From Kitasatospora indigofera (lineage in GTDB: Bacteria; Actinomycetota; Actinomycetes; Streptomycetales; Streptomycetaceae): 50,115 nucleotides of DNA. The first letter of the stretch is position 1; each line of letters begins with the position of its first letter. A model generated the notes under the pieces. The model worked only from the letters and a program-made list of their open reading frames with translations, was not told where the DNA came from and made no database searches. Below, in pieces: positions 1 to 7,820 of this stretch. Both the position numbers and the translations under genes were made by a program. The DNA lies in contig NZ_BNBO01000065.1 of the NCBI RefSeq assembly GCF_014655955.1, positions 1 to 50,115 on the forward strand. The letters are read 5' to 3'.

Positions 1-51
1 CCGGGTCGGGGCGGCCGGCAACGGCGGCGCGGCAGGTGCGGTGCCGTGCGG

Positions 52-2337
52 TCAGCCGAGCAGCAGCGCGGGCACGCCGTCCGCGTCCGGCAGGTCGTCC
101 GGCCCGGAGAGCACGGTCAGCCGCTGGGTGGCCCGGGTCAGCGCCACGTACAGCACCCGCAGGCCCGCCTCGGACTCGCCGGCGATGCCGGTCGGGTCGG
201 CGACCACCGTGGCGTCGTACTCCAGGCCCTTCGCCTCCAGGCTGCCCAGCGCCACCGCCCGCCCGCCGAGCCCCTCGATCCACCCGGCGGCCTCCGCCCG
301 GCGGTCCATCGGCACCACCACGGCCACCGTGCCGTCCACCTCGCCGAGCAGCCGGACCAGCTCGGCCCGCGCCGCGGCCGCGAAGGCCTCCGGCGCGGGG
401 TCGGTGACGGCCGCGAAGCGGGGCTCCACCCCGGTCGAGCGGACCGCGCTGGGCGAGGGGGTGCCCGGCGCGGCCAGCTCCAGCACCTTGGCCGCCACCT
501 CGGCGATCTCGGCCGGGTTGCGGTAGTTCACCGTCAGCGTGTGCCGGCGGCGCGGCTTGCCCGACAGCACCTCGTCCAGCGCCTCCTGGGCCTCCTTCGG
601 GTGCGGCCAGGAGCTCTGGGCCGGGTCGCCGACGATGGTCCAGGTCGCCGTCCGGGCCCGGCGCCCGATCATGCGCCACTGCATCGGGGTGAGGTCCTGG
701 GCCTCGTCCACGATGATGTGCGCGTACTCGGTGCGCTCCACCGGCAGCCGCTCGCGCTGGCGCGAGTTGCGGTCGGCGTAGGTGGTCACCTCGTCCAGCC
801 CGCTCAGCAGGTCGACCGCGTCCACCTCGCGCACCTTCGGCCGGGCCGGCTCGCCGAGCAGCAGCTGCAGCTCGTCCACCAGCGCCACGTCGTGCGGGGA
901 GAGCGGCCCCTCGCCGCGGTCGGTCAGCCCCCGCCAGGAGGCGGCCAGCACCCGGGCCTCCTCCGGGGTGACCGCCCGGCGGGCGATCCGGTTGGTGTGC
1001 CGGGACTGCTTGAGGGTGGCCAGCACCCGACGCGGCGTCAGCGCGGGCCACCAGGCGTCCAGGAAGTCCAGGAAGGAGGCCTCGTCCGAGACGTACTCGT
1101 CGAAGGACTCCTTCTCCTCCTGGCGCTGCTCGCGCGCGTAGTGGTCCGTCGGCCGGGGCAGGTGCCGGGTCAGCTCGGACCACAGGGCGTCCAGCAGCAG
1201 CCTGCGGGCCCGCGGGCGCAGCAGGTTGAGCGGGGTGCCGCCGGCGCCGACGACGTTGCCCCGGACGGCCTTCAGGCGGCCCGCGTCCAGCCGCAGCACC
1301 TCGCCGCGCGCGACCACCTTCAGCTCGGTCGGGGCGCCCAGCTCCAGGGCCGCCCTGGCGGCCCTGCGGAGCAGCTGGACCATCCGGGCCGAGCCCTTGA
1401 TCCGGGCCGCCTCCGGCGTGTCGTAGGTGTCCGCCTCGATGCCGTCGACCAGCGAGCCGACCGCGCGGATCGCGACCTGCCCCTCCTCGCCCAGCGAGGG
1501 CAGCACGCCCTCGGTGTACGAGACCAGCAGGGCGGTCGGGCTGACCACCAGGATGCCCCCGGCGTACCGGCGGCGGTCCTGGTAGAGCAGGAAGGCCGCC
1601 CGGTGCAGGGCGACCGCGGTCTTGCCGGTGCCCGGGCCGCCGGTGACCAGGGTGGCGCCCGCGGCGGGCGCCCTGATCACCTCGTCCTGCTCCTTCTGGA
1701 TCGAGGAGACGATGTCCCGCATGGAGTGGCTGCGGGCCCGGCCCAGCGAGGCCATCAGCGCGCCGTCGCCGACCACCGCGAGTTCCTCGCCGGCCAGGGT
1801 CGGGGTCAGGTCGGGACGCAACAGGTCGTCCTCGACGCCGATCACCTTGCGGCCCTTGGACCGGATCACCCGGCGGCGGATCACCCGGCCCGGCTCCAGC
1901 GGGGTGGAGCGGTAGAACGGCGCGGCGGCCGGGGCACGCCAGTCGATCACCAGCGGGCCGTACTCGGCGTCCAGCACCCCGAGCCGCCCGATGTGCAGCG
2001 TCTCGGCGACGGCCGGGTCGGCCGGGTCGAGCGGGGTGTTGGAGGGGATGCCGTGTTCCTCCGGGGCGTCCGGCCGCTGGAGGTCGATGCGCCCGAAGAG
2101 GAAGTCCTCGAACTCGTTGTTCAGCCGCTGGAGGTGCGCCCCGGCCCGGTAGACCTGGGCGTCGCGCTCGGCGAGCGCGCCGGGAGTACCGACCTGGACC
2201 CGCTTGGCGGCGTCCTCAAGGATGTACTCGGCCTCGGCGAGCTTCTCCTCCAACCGGTGGTAGACGTTGTCCAGGTGGCGCTGTTCCCCGGCGATCTCGC
2301 GGTCGCGGACGGTGTCGATCTCAGTGTTGCTCTGCAT
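52..2337 (-). CDS. HelD-like superfamily I ATPase (RNA polymerase-associated helicase-like protein)
   Basis: A UvrD/Rep-type motor of 761 aa. Visible motifs are Walker A GGPGTGKT (about 233-240), Walker B DEAQD (about 544-548), VNYRNP (about 603) and a C-terminal VALTRATQRL (about 731). The first 70 residues are charged and look coiled-coil. This, with a long insertion between Walker A and Walker B, is the architecture of HelD rather than UvrD. HelD proteins enter RNA polymerase channels and strip stalled polymerase from DNA; an actinobacterial branch (HelR) protects polymerase from rifamycins. The ATG at 2337 was chosen because the preceding 44 in-frame residues are low-complexity and unlike the family. 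The ATPase family is certain; the HelD assignment rests on architecture. The downstream neighbour lies outside the window. Confidence 0.85.
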   Translation of the reverse strand: MQSNTEIDTVRDREIAGEQRHLDNVYHRLEEKLAEAEYILEDAAKRVQVGTPGALAERDAQVYRAGAHLQRLNNEFEDFLFGRIDLQRPDAPEEHGIPSNTPLDPADPAVAETLHIGRLGVLDAEYGPLVIDWRAPAAAPFYRSTPLEPGRVIRRRVIRSKGRKVIGVEDDLLRPDLTPTLAGEELAVVGDGALMASLGRARSHSMRDIVSSIQKEQDEVIRAPAAGATLVTGGPGTGKTAVALHRAAFLLYQDRRRYAGGILVVSPTALLVSYTEGVLPSLGEEGQVAIRAVGSLVDGIEADTYDTPEAARIKGSARMVQLLRRAARAALELGAPTELKVVARGEVLRLDAGRLKAVRGNVVGAGGTPLNLLRPRARRLLLDALWSELTRHLPRPTDHYAREQRQEEKESFDEYVSDEASFLDFLDAWWPALTPRRVLATLKQSRHTNRIARRAVTPEEARVLAASWRGLTDRGEGPLSPHDVALVDELQLLLGEPARPKVREVDAVDLLSGLDEVTTYADRNSRQRERLPVERTEYAHIIVDEAQDLTPMQWRMIGRRARTATWTIVGDPAQSSWPHPKEAQEALDEVLSGKPRRRHTLTVNYRNPAEIAEVAAKVLELAAPGTPSPSAVRSTGVEPRFAAVTDPAPEAFAAAARAELVRLLGEVDGTVAVVVPMDRRAEAAGWIEGLGGRAVALGSLEAKGLEYDATVVADPTGIAGESEAGLRVLYVALTRATQRLTVLSGPDDLPDADGVPALLLG

Positions 2338-2487
2338 GGCCTCGGTGGTTGCGGCGGTGTACTGGGTTGAGCCGTGCGCGCCCAAGGAGCCCCCTGACGT
2401 ACATCCTGCGGTGGTCGTCCGCCTCGGGAATGAGCGGACAGAAGATCCTACGCCCGAGGCACCCGTCACCGCCGCACCACCTGCCGT

Positions 2488-3702
2488 TCAGACCCGTACG
2501 GCGGCCACCCCGTACTTCCCCTCCGGGTCGGGCGCGGGGCCCGCCGCGGGGTCGACCGCCAGCCGGTAGCCGCGTTTGACCACGGTCGCGACCAGCCTGG
2601 GCGCCCCCAGCGCGGCCCGCAGCCGGGCCATCGCCGTCTCCACCGCGTGCTCGTCGTCGCCGCTGCCGGGCAGCGCCCGCAGCAGTTCGGCGCGCGGGAC
2701 GACCCAGCCGGGGCGGCGGGCCAGCGCCCGCAGCAGGGCCATCCCGGCCGGCGAGACCGGCCGCAGGCCGCCGTCGACCAGCGCGGCCTGGCCGCGCAGC
2801 TCCAGCCGGTGCCCGGCCACGGACAGCTGCCGGGAGCGCTCGGGCAGCTCGGCGGTGAGGGTCTGCACCATGGCGCCGAGCCGCATCCGCTCGGGCCACA
2901 CGGTGGGGACGTCCAGCTCCTCCAGCGGCACGGCGGTGATCGGGCCGACGCAGACCGGCAGGACGTCCCGGCGCAGGGCGTGCAGCAGGTCGGCGGTCAG
3001 GCCGCGCTGCTCGGCCCGGCCGAGCAGGCCCAGCACGGCCGGGGCACTGGTGAAGGTGACGGCGTCGAGGGCGCCGCCGCAGCAGGCGTCCAGCAGCCGG
3101 TCCAGCGGGGCCAGGTCGGCGGGCGGCAGCCAGCGGTAGACGGGCACCTCGACCACCTCGGCGCCGGCCGCCCGCAGCGAGTCCACGAAGTCCCGCAGCG
3201 GGGCGCCGTGCAGCTGGACGGCGATCCGGCGGCCCTCCACGCCCTGGTCCAGCAGGCGCTCCAGCACCTCGACCGAGGACTCGGAGCGGGCCGACCACTC
3301 CTCGCGCAGGCCGGCCGCCCGGATCGCGCCCTTGGCCTTGGGCCCGCGGGCCAGCAGGGCGGCCTTGCCGAGGCACTCGGTGAGCTCGTCGAACAGGCCC
3401 CAGCCCTCGGCGGCCTCGATCCAGCCGCGGAAGCCGATGCCGGTGGTGGCGACCGCGATGTCGGGCGGGTCGTTGATCAGGGTGTGGGTGGCGGCTAGCA
3501 GGTCCGCGTCGTCGGGCAGCGGCACGATCCGCAGGGCGGGGGCCCGCACGACGGCGGCCCCCCTGCGCTGGAGCAGGGCGGCGAGTTCGTCGGCCCGGCG
3601 GGCCGCGGTGATGCCGATGGTGAAGCCTGCCAGGGGCGGTACGGCTGCCGGCGGCGACTCGGTCTCGTCGTCCGGCCCGCGGCCGGTCGTCTGGTCGTCC
3701 AT
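2488..3702 (-). CDS. nnaR: NnaR-type regulator: uroporphyrinogen-III synthase-like domain fused to winged-helix DNA-binding domain
   Basis: A 404-aa two-domain protein. Residues about 25-275 resemble HemD (opening GFTIGITAARRADEL, then a second lobe with ITVF-like strands and VTFTSAPAV). Residues about 290-390 form an OmpR-type winged helix (LSVAGHRLELRG, ending in VVKRGYRLAVDP). In Streptomyces this fusion next to narK is NnaR, a nitrate/nitrite assimilation regulator that works with GlnR. The HemD part probably senses rather than catalyses, since a housekeeping hemD would normally sit with other haem genes. It lies 135 bp downstream of narK on the same strand, with a hairpin between them. 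The ATG has a GAAGGA Shine-Dalgarno about 8 nt upstream. Domain calls are firm; the NnaR identity follows from the fusion plus context. Confidence 0.85.
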   Translation of the reverse strand: MDDQTTGRGPDDETESPPAAVPPLAGFTIGITAARRADELAALLQRRGAAVVRAPALRIVPLPDDADLLAATHTLINDPPDIAVATTGIGFRGWIEAAEGWGLFDELTECLGKAALLARGPKAKGAIRAAGLREEWSARSESSVEVLERLLDQGVEGRRIAVQLHGAPLRDFVDSLRAAGAEVVEVPVYRWLPPADLAPLDRLLDACCGGALDAVTFTSAPAVLGLLGRAEQRGLTADLLHALRRDVLPVCVGPITAVPLEELDVPTVWPERMRLGAMVQTLTAELPERSRQLSVAGHRLELRGQAALVDGGLRPVSPAGMALLRALARRPGWVVPRAELLRALPGSGDDEHAVETAMARLRAALGAPRLVATVVKRGYRLAVDPAAGPAPDPEGKYGVAAVRV

Positions 3703-3737
3703 GGTGCAGGTCCTTCGTCGGGTGGACCAAAATCGTC

Positions 3738-3761
3738 CCCCGGGGCGGTGTCGCCCCGGGG
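3738..3761 (-). terminator. Hairpin between narK and nnaR
   Basis: A perfect 10-bp GC stem (3738-3747 with 3752-3761) has a 4-nt loop and, read on the minus strand, is followed within a few bases by TTTT. It lies about 75 bp past the narK stop and 35 bp before the nnaR start. It could end narK transcripts or attenuate read-through into nnaR. Confidence 0.5.
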
Positions 3762-3837
3762 TCCGGGTGGTTTCCGCAGCGTTTCCTCGTCCGCGGGCTA
3801 CTGTCGGGTTGTCGGGTTCGCGTCGGTCCTGACCAGG

Positions 3838-5214
3838 TCAGACTTCGGCGAGGGCGGGGCGCTTGGCCTCGGTGGGGGCGGCCGAGGGGCGGCGCAGGTA
3901 CACCGCCCAGGTGAGGGCGAAGCAGACCCCGTACGCCGCCAGGAAGGAGACGAAGGCGGGCGTTCCGCTCTTGGCGGTCAGGAAGGACTGACGGAAGGCC
4001 AGGTTGATCAGGAGGCCGCCGAGGGCGCCGACCGCCCCGATGACGCCGATCGCGGCGCCGGACATCCGCCGCGACCACGCGGCGGCCTGCTCCGCGGTGT
4101 CGCCGTGGACGGCGATCCGGTCCTGGGCCTTGGCGTCGAAGATGCCGGGGATCATCTTGTAGGTGGAGCCGTTGCCGAGCCCGGCGAAGACGAAGAGGCC
4201 GATGAAGCCGACCAGGAAGACCGGCAGCGACTTCACGGACGAGGCGTAGACGACCACGCAGGTGGCGGCGGCCATCGCGACGAAGTTCCAGAAGGTGATC
4301 CGGGAGCCTCCGAAGCGGTCGGCCAGCTTTCCGCCGATCGGCCGGATCAGCGAGCCGAGCAGCGGGCCGATGAAGGTCAGCTGGGCGGCCTGCAGCGGGG
4401 TGCGGCCGAACTGGTTCTGCAGGACCAGGCCGAAGGCGAAGCTGAAGCCGATGAAGGACCCGAAGCTGCCGATGTACAGGACGGACATCAGCCAGGTGTG
4501 CTTCTCCTTGATCACCGCGGCGAGCGCGCCGGTGTCGGACTTCATCGGCGCCAGGTTGTCCATGAAGAGGGCGGCGCAGACCGCGGCGACGATGATCAGC
4601 GGCAGGTAGATGCCGAGCACGATCCGCGGGTGCGTGGCGCCGGCCCAGGTGATCACGGCGAGCGCGATCAGCTGGATCACCGGGACGCCGATGTTGCCGC
4701 CGCCCGCGTTGAGGCCCAGCGCCCAGCCCTTGCGGCGCATCGGGAAGAAGGCGTTGATGTTGGTCATCGAGGAGGCGAAGTTGCCGCCGCCGAGGCCGGT
4801 GAGCGCCGCGACGAGCATGAAGGTGGTGTAGGAGGTGCCCGGGTGCATGACGTACGCGGCCGCGAGGGTCGGCAGCAGCAGCAGGAGGGCGGAGACCACC
4901 GTCCAGTTGCGGCCGCCGAAGCGGGCCACCGCGACGGTGTACGGGATCCGGACGAAGGCGCCGACCAGGGTCGGCATCGCCACCAGGAAGAACTTTCCGG
5001 CCGGGTCCACGTGGTACTTGGGACCCATGAAGAGGACCATGACCGACCAGAGGCTCCAGATCGAGAAGCCGATGTGTTCGGAAAGGACCGAGAAGATCAG
5101 GTTGCGGTTGGCGGTGCGCTTTCCGGTGCTCTCCCAGAAGCCCTCGTCCTCCGGGTCCCACTGCTGGATCCAGCGGCCGCCAGTTCTCGACGTACCTGCC
5201 GTGCTCGTGCTCAT
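3838..5214 (-). CDS. narK: NarK-type nitrate/nitrite transporter (MFS, NNP family)
   Basis: A 458-aa polytopic protein with about 12 hydrophobic segments. It carries both nitrate-signature glycine motifs of the nitrate-nitrite porter family: NAGGGNIG after the fifth helix, preceded by GLGGGNFASSMTNINAFFP, and GLGNGSTYKMIPGIF in the second half. Arginines in IPYTVAVARFGGRN and in PIGGKLADRFGG fit the substrate-binding and MFS loop positions. It would move nitrate and/or nitrite across the cytoplasmic membrane; direction cannot be read from sequence. The ATG at 5214 is preceded by GGGGAG at 4-5 nt, better than the upstream in-frame start at 5247. Pairing with nnaR and a possible GlnR box upstream suggests nitrogen control. 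Confidence 0.92.
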   Translation of the reverse strand: MSTSTAGTSRTGGRWIQQWDPEDEGFWESTGKRTANRNLIFSVLSEHIGFSIWSLWSVMVLFMGPKYHVDPAGKFFLVAMPTLVGAFVRIPYTVAVARFGGRNWTVVSALLLLLPTLAAAYVMHPGTSYTTFMLVAALTGLGGGNFASSMTNINAFFPMRRKGWALGLNAGGGNIGVPVIQLIALAVITWAGATHPRIVLGIYLPLIIVAAVCAALFMDNLAPMKSDTGALAAVIKEKHTWLMSVLYIGSFGSFIGFSFAFGLVLQNQFGRTPLQAAQLTFIGPLLGSLIRPIGGKLADRFGGSRITFWNFVAMAAATCVVVYASSVKSLPVFLVGFIGLFVFAGLGNGSTYKMIPGIFDAKAQDRIAVHGDTAEQAAAWSRRMSGAAIGVIGAVGALGGLLINLAFRQSFLTAKSGTPAFVSFLAAYGVCFALTWAVYLRRPSAAPTEAKRPALAEV

Positions 5215-5287
5215 CGCTCTCCCCTTGCCTGCCGGCTCCTGTCCCAACTGACGCTAGGAGGCGGTAGTTTCCGCCTCGTTGTCTCCT

Positions 5288-5314
5288 GTGACGGCTACGG
5301 AACCGTCCTCTCAC
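5288..5314 (-). promoter_or_regulatory. Candidate GlnR box upstream of narK
   Basis: Read on the plus strand, GTGAC (5288-5292), GGAAC (5299-5303) and CTCAC (5310-5314) are each separated by exactly 6 nt. The GlnR operator is alternating gTnAC and GaAAc half-sites with 6-nt spacers, so three consecutive half-sites fit in phase and the fourth does not. The site lies 74-100 bp upstream of the narK start. No binding data are available; this is a pattern match by eye. Confidence 0.4.
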
Positions 5315-5352
5315 CCAGTCCGCGGGGTAGGTGTGAGGGATCCGGAACACAC

Positions 5353-5387
5353 GAAAGCCGCCCTCCGCTGGGCGGAGAACGGCTTTC
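5353..5387 (-). terminator. Terminator hairpin downstream of tmRNA
   Basis: Two nested perfect stems, GAAAGCCG/CGGCTTTC (5353-5360 with 5380-5387) and CTCCGC/GCGGAG (5363-5368 with 5372-5377), form a long hairpin 22 bp beyond the tmRNA 3' end. There is no T-run on the minus side. It may also separate ssrA from the narK promoter. Confidence 0.7.
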
Positions 5388-5409
5388 GGGCTGGATCTTC
5401 AACATGGGG

Positions 5410-5789
5410 TGGTGGAGATGCCGGGAATCGAACCCGGGTCCAGTGGAGTGGATTCAGGACTTCTCCGAGCGCAGTCCGCTGTGCTTTTCTCGGCCCTGGC
5501 GGTCACGCGGACAAGCCGCCAACAGGCCCAGCTACTGTTTGATTTCCCGTCCGCCCTCGTAGCCCGGGCGGACGGTTGAGTTCCCTAGATTATGCCAGGA
5601 TCCGGGTCGGGAACTCCCCGGGCTGACACCCTTGCGCTATCGCTGCTTAATTAGGCAGCGAGAGCGAACTGGGAATCGCGCTTAGTGTTGGCGATTATTT
5701 TTTTGCGACAGATGGTTAACGAGATCATTGCCGCGTTCCTCGGCTCGCTTCTCCTGTTTCGACGTCCCCTGTCGAAACCGATCATCCCC
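5410..5789 (-). ncRNA. ssrA: tmRNA (SsrA), about 380 nt
   Basis: Transfer-messenger RNA that rescues stalled ribosomes together with SmpB. The 5' end reads GGGGATGATCGGTTTCGACA, matching the conserved tmRNA start (GGGG acceptor strand, then TTTCGACA). The 3' end has a T-arm with GGGTTCGATTCCC, a pairing acceptor strand ATCTCC and an encoded CCA (complement of 5410-5412). Between them lies a tag reading frame at 5651-5692 encoding ANTKRDSQFALAA then TAA, with GCC as resume codon; the AL-AA end is the normal protease signal. The mature ends are inferred from the acceptor-stem pairing. smpB is the next gene upstream on the same strand. Confidence 0.97.
5651..5692 (-). other. tmRNA proteolysis-tag reading frame
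   Basis: Thirteen codons, GCC (Ala, resume) through GCC (Ala), then TAA, encode ANTKRDSQFALAA. Trans-translation would add this tag to stalled polypeptides after the tRNA-borne alanine and send them to Clp-type proteases. Confidence 0.9.
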
Positions 5790-5808
5790 ATGTTTATTTG
5801 ACAAACAT
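5790..5808 (-). promoter_or_regulatory. AT-rich inverted repeat at the tmRNA 5' boundary
   Basis: ATGTTT (5790-5795) and AAACAT (5803-5808) form a perfect inverted repeat with a 7-nt spacer, directly abutting the first base of mature tmRNA in otherwise GC-rich DNA. It falls where the -10 region would be, so it may be promoter sequence, an operator, or the 5' leader removed by RNase P. No clear -35 was found. Confidence 0.35.
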
Positions 5809-5945
5809 CTACTACGACGAGCAGCTTCCTGCTCCGCAGTGCCCGGTCGGTCGCCCTCCCGGTGATGCAGGAGCCATGGTACGCGGTCGGTCTGTCGGCG
5901 GTCCAGCTCATTACGGCCGGGTGGCCCGCGGGGGCGGCGGACGGG

Positions 5946-6422
5946 TCAGCGCTGGCGCCGGCGGGCCGCCGCCACCGCGCGGGCCGTCTCCCGGGTGTCC
6001 TGCTTCTCCCGCAGGGTCTGCCGCTTGTCGTACAGCTTCTTGCCGATCGCGAGCGCGACCTCGATCTTCACCCGCCCGTCCTTGAAGTAGAGCGAGAGCG
6101 GGACGAGGGTGTGGCCCGCGTCGCTGAGCTTCGACTCGATCTTCCGGATCTCCATCCGGTGCAGCAGCAGCTTGCGCTTGCGCCGCGCCGAGTGGTTGGT
6201 CCAGGTCCCCTGGGTGTACTCGGGGATGAAGACGTTGTCGACCCAGACCTCGTGGTTCTGGATGTAGGCGTACCCGTCGACCAGGTTCGCCCGGCCCTCC
6301 CGCAGTGACTTCACCTCGGTGCCGGTGAGCACCATGCCGCACTCGTAGGTGTCGAGAATCGTGTACTCGTGCCGCGCCTTCTTGTTCTGCGCGATCAGCT
6401 TGTTTCCGGTTTCCTTTGCCAT
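5946..6422 (-). CDS. smpB: SsrA-binding protein SmpB
   Basis: A small basic tmRNA-binding protein of 158 aa that delivers tmRNA to stalled ribosomes. Family hallmarks are visible: KLIAQNKKARHEYTILDTYECGMVLTGTEVKSLR is split across the window as KKARHEY, GTEVKSLREG and YTQGTWTNHSARRKRKLLL, followed by LYFKDGRVKIEVAL and KLYDKRQTLREKQD, with a very basic tail. Its RNA partner lies 156 bp downstream on the same strand. The start is ambiguous: MAKE at 6422 matches the usual family start, but an ATG four codons earlier (6434) has the better Shine-Dalgarno (GGAG, 7 nt upstream). I keep 6422 on family length, with modest confidence in the start. Confidence 0.95.
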   Translation of the reverse strand: MAKETGNKLIAQNKKARHEYTILDTYECGMVLTGTEVKSLREGRANLVDGYAYIQNHEVWVDNVFIPEYTQGTWTNHSARRKRKLLLHRMEIRKIESKLSDAGHTLVPLSLYFKDGRVKIEVALAIGKKLYDKRQTLREKQDTRETARAVAAARRRQR

Positions 6423-6506
6423 AGCGCCGATCATTCTCGCACTCCGCGGCCGCGCCCGGCAGCCCCTTTACGCCCGACGGCGGGTCACACCCCGGCCGCG
6501 GGTCGC

Positions 6507-6533
6507 GCCGGCGCCGGTGCCCGCGGCGCCGGC
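6507..6533 (-). terminator. Short GC hairpin after the S41 peptidase gene
   Basis: A 9-bp perfect stem (GCCGGCGCC at 6507-6515 with GGCGCCGGC at 6525-6533) lies immediately beyond the stop of the S41 peptidase gene and before smpB. There is no T-run. It is a weak candidate terminator. Confidence 0.35.
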
Positions 6534-6538
6534 GGGCG

Positions 6539-7687
6539 TCACGCCTGCCGGCCCAGCCCGGCCAGCACCCGCAGGGCCAGCGCGGGGGCGCCCTCGGCGT
6601 CCGGGGCCGGCACGTCGGGGGTCAGGCCGGTGCCCTCCGGGGAGCGGCCGGACGGCGTGTAGTACCGGCCGACGGTGAGTTCCAGCACGGAGCCGTCGGC
6701 GAGCCGGCTGGGCTGCTGCACGGTGCCCTTGCCGAAGGTGCGGGCGCCCACCACGACGGCGCGGCAGCGGTCCTGCAGCGCGCCGGTGAGCAGTTCCGCG
6801 GCGCTCATGGTGCCGCCGTCCACCAGGACGACCAGCGGGGTGCGGGTGTCGCCGCCGCGGCCGGCGGTCAGCTCCCGCCGCTCGGCGCGGTCCTGGTAGG
6901 AGGCGACCGGGCCACCGTCCAGGAAGACCGAGGCGGTGCCGACGGCCTCCTCGACCAGCCCGCCCGAGTTGCCGCGCAGGTCGAGCACCACACCGGCGCG
7001 CGCGCCGCGCACGGCGGCGCGCACCTGCTCGGCCACGCCGCTGGTGAAGGCCCGCACCGCGATCCGCACGACCCCGTCGGCGGTCCGGTCCACGGCGACC
7101 TGCCGGCTCTCCAGCAGGGCCCGGCGCAGGGCCACCTCCCGGACCTCGCCGTCCCGGCGCTGGACGGCGACGGTGACGCTGGAGCCGACCCGGCGGTCCC
7201 CCTCCAGCCCGCGCAGCCGGGCCACCACCTCGGTGACCGGCAGGCGGTCGGCCTGCTCCGGGCCGATCTTCAGCAGCCGGTCGCCGGGGGCGATCCCGGC
7301 CGCCGCGGCGGGCCCCTCGGCCTGCACCTGGGACACCGCGGTCACGCCGTCCTGGCCGCGGCCCACCGAGAGGCCCACCCCGAGGTAGCGGCCGTCCAGG
7401 CCCTGGCTGAAGTCGGCGTACTCCTGCGCGCTGTAGTAGGCCCCCCAGCGGTCGCCGTTGGCACCGAGCAGGCCCTCGGCCTGCTGCGGGGAGAGCGCCG
7501 CGCCGGCCGGGTCCTGGCCGGCCGCCGGCACGGGGGCGGCGTCGGCCGAGACCGGCGGCGGGGCGGCGGGCGGGTCGCCCCACGCCCCGGTCGCGGCACC
7601 GGCCAGCAGCACCGCGCCCAGCACCAGGCTGAGCGTGCTCGAATGCCGCAGCACGGTACCGCTGTGGCGGCGCGGAGTTTCTGACAT
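6539..7687 (-). CDS. S41 family carboxyl-terminal processing peptidase
   Basis: A CtpA/Tsp-like serine protease of 382 aa, probably exported. Residues about 18-36 form a hydrophobic signal or anchor after a basic start. A PDZ domain (about 97-190) contains YLGVGLSV and GIAPGDRLLKI. The catalytic domain follows, with the GNSGG turn (about 239-243), nucleophile Ser295 in GGTMSAAELL and general base Lys320 in FGKGTVQQ. The Ser-Lys spacing of 25 is the family norm. Such enzymes trim C-termini of extracytoplasmic proteins; the substrate here is unknown. It sits between ftsX and smpB on the same strand, separated from ftsX by a strong terminator, so it is probably its own unit. The ATG at 7687 directly precedes MSETPRRHSG. 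Confidence 0.9.
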   Translation of the reverse strand: MSETPRRHSGTVLRHSSTLSLVLGAVLLAGAATGAWGDPPAAPPPVSADAAPVPAAGQDPAGAALSPQQAEGLLGANGDRWGAYYSAQEYADFSQGLDGRYLGVGLSVGRGQDGVTAVSQVQAEGPAAAAGIAPGDRLLKIGPEQADRLPVTEVVARLRGLEGDRRVGSSVTVAVQRRDGEVREVALRRALLESRQVAVDRTADGVVRIAVRAFTSGVAEQVRAAVRGARAGVVLDLRGNSGGLVEEAVGTASVFLDGGPVASYQDRAERRELTAGRGGDTRTPLVVLVDGGTMSAAELLTGALQDRCRAVVVGARTFGKGTVQQPSRLADGSVLELTVGRYYTPSGRSPEGTGLTPDVPAPDAEGAPALALRVLAGLGRQA

Positions 7688-7758
7688 GGCATCGGAGTCT
7701 AGGCGCAGCTTCGCCGGCCGGGGGCGGAACCGGCCGCCCGGCCGGGTCGCCGGGAACG

Positions 7759-7797
7759 GGACGACCCCGGACGGCGCAGTGCCGTCCGGGGTCGTCC
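7759..7797 (-). terminator. Terminator downstream of ftsEX
   Basis: A perfect 17-bp stem (7759-7775 with 7781-7797) has a 5-nt loop and lies 24 bp past the ftsX stop and before the S41 peptidase start. It is GC-rich without a clear U-tract, the common actinobacterial form. Confidence 0.8.
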
Positions 7798-7820
7798 GGG
7801 GTGGTGCAGTGATCCGCGTC

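Noticed and set aside
1..51. Start of a further gene at the left edge
   Set aside because: 51 bases after the HelD-like stop are too few to judge and carry no clear signal.
46..2370. 774-codon open frame opposite the HelD-like gene
   Set aside because: Low-complexity Val/Gly/Arg/His composition; the minus-strand protein has full ATPase motifs.
2321..5350. A 1,009-codon minus frame spanning narK and nnaR
   Set aside because: It runs out of frame through both recognised genes and is Arg/Pro-rich noise.
5651..5911. 86-codon frame containing the tmRNA tag
   Set aside because: Only the last 13 codons are translated, by trans-translation. The rest is tmRNA structure and leader.
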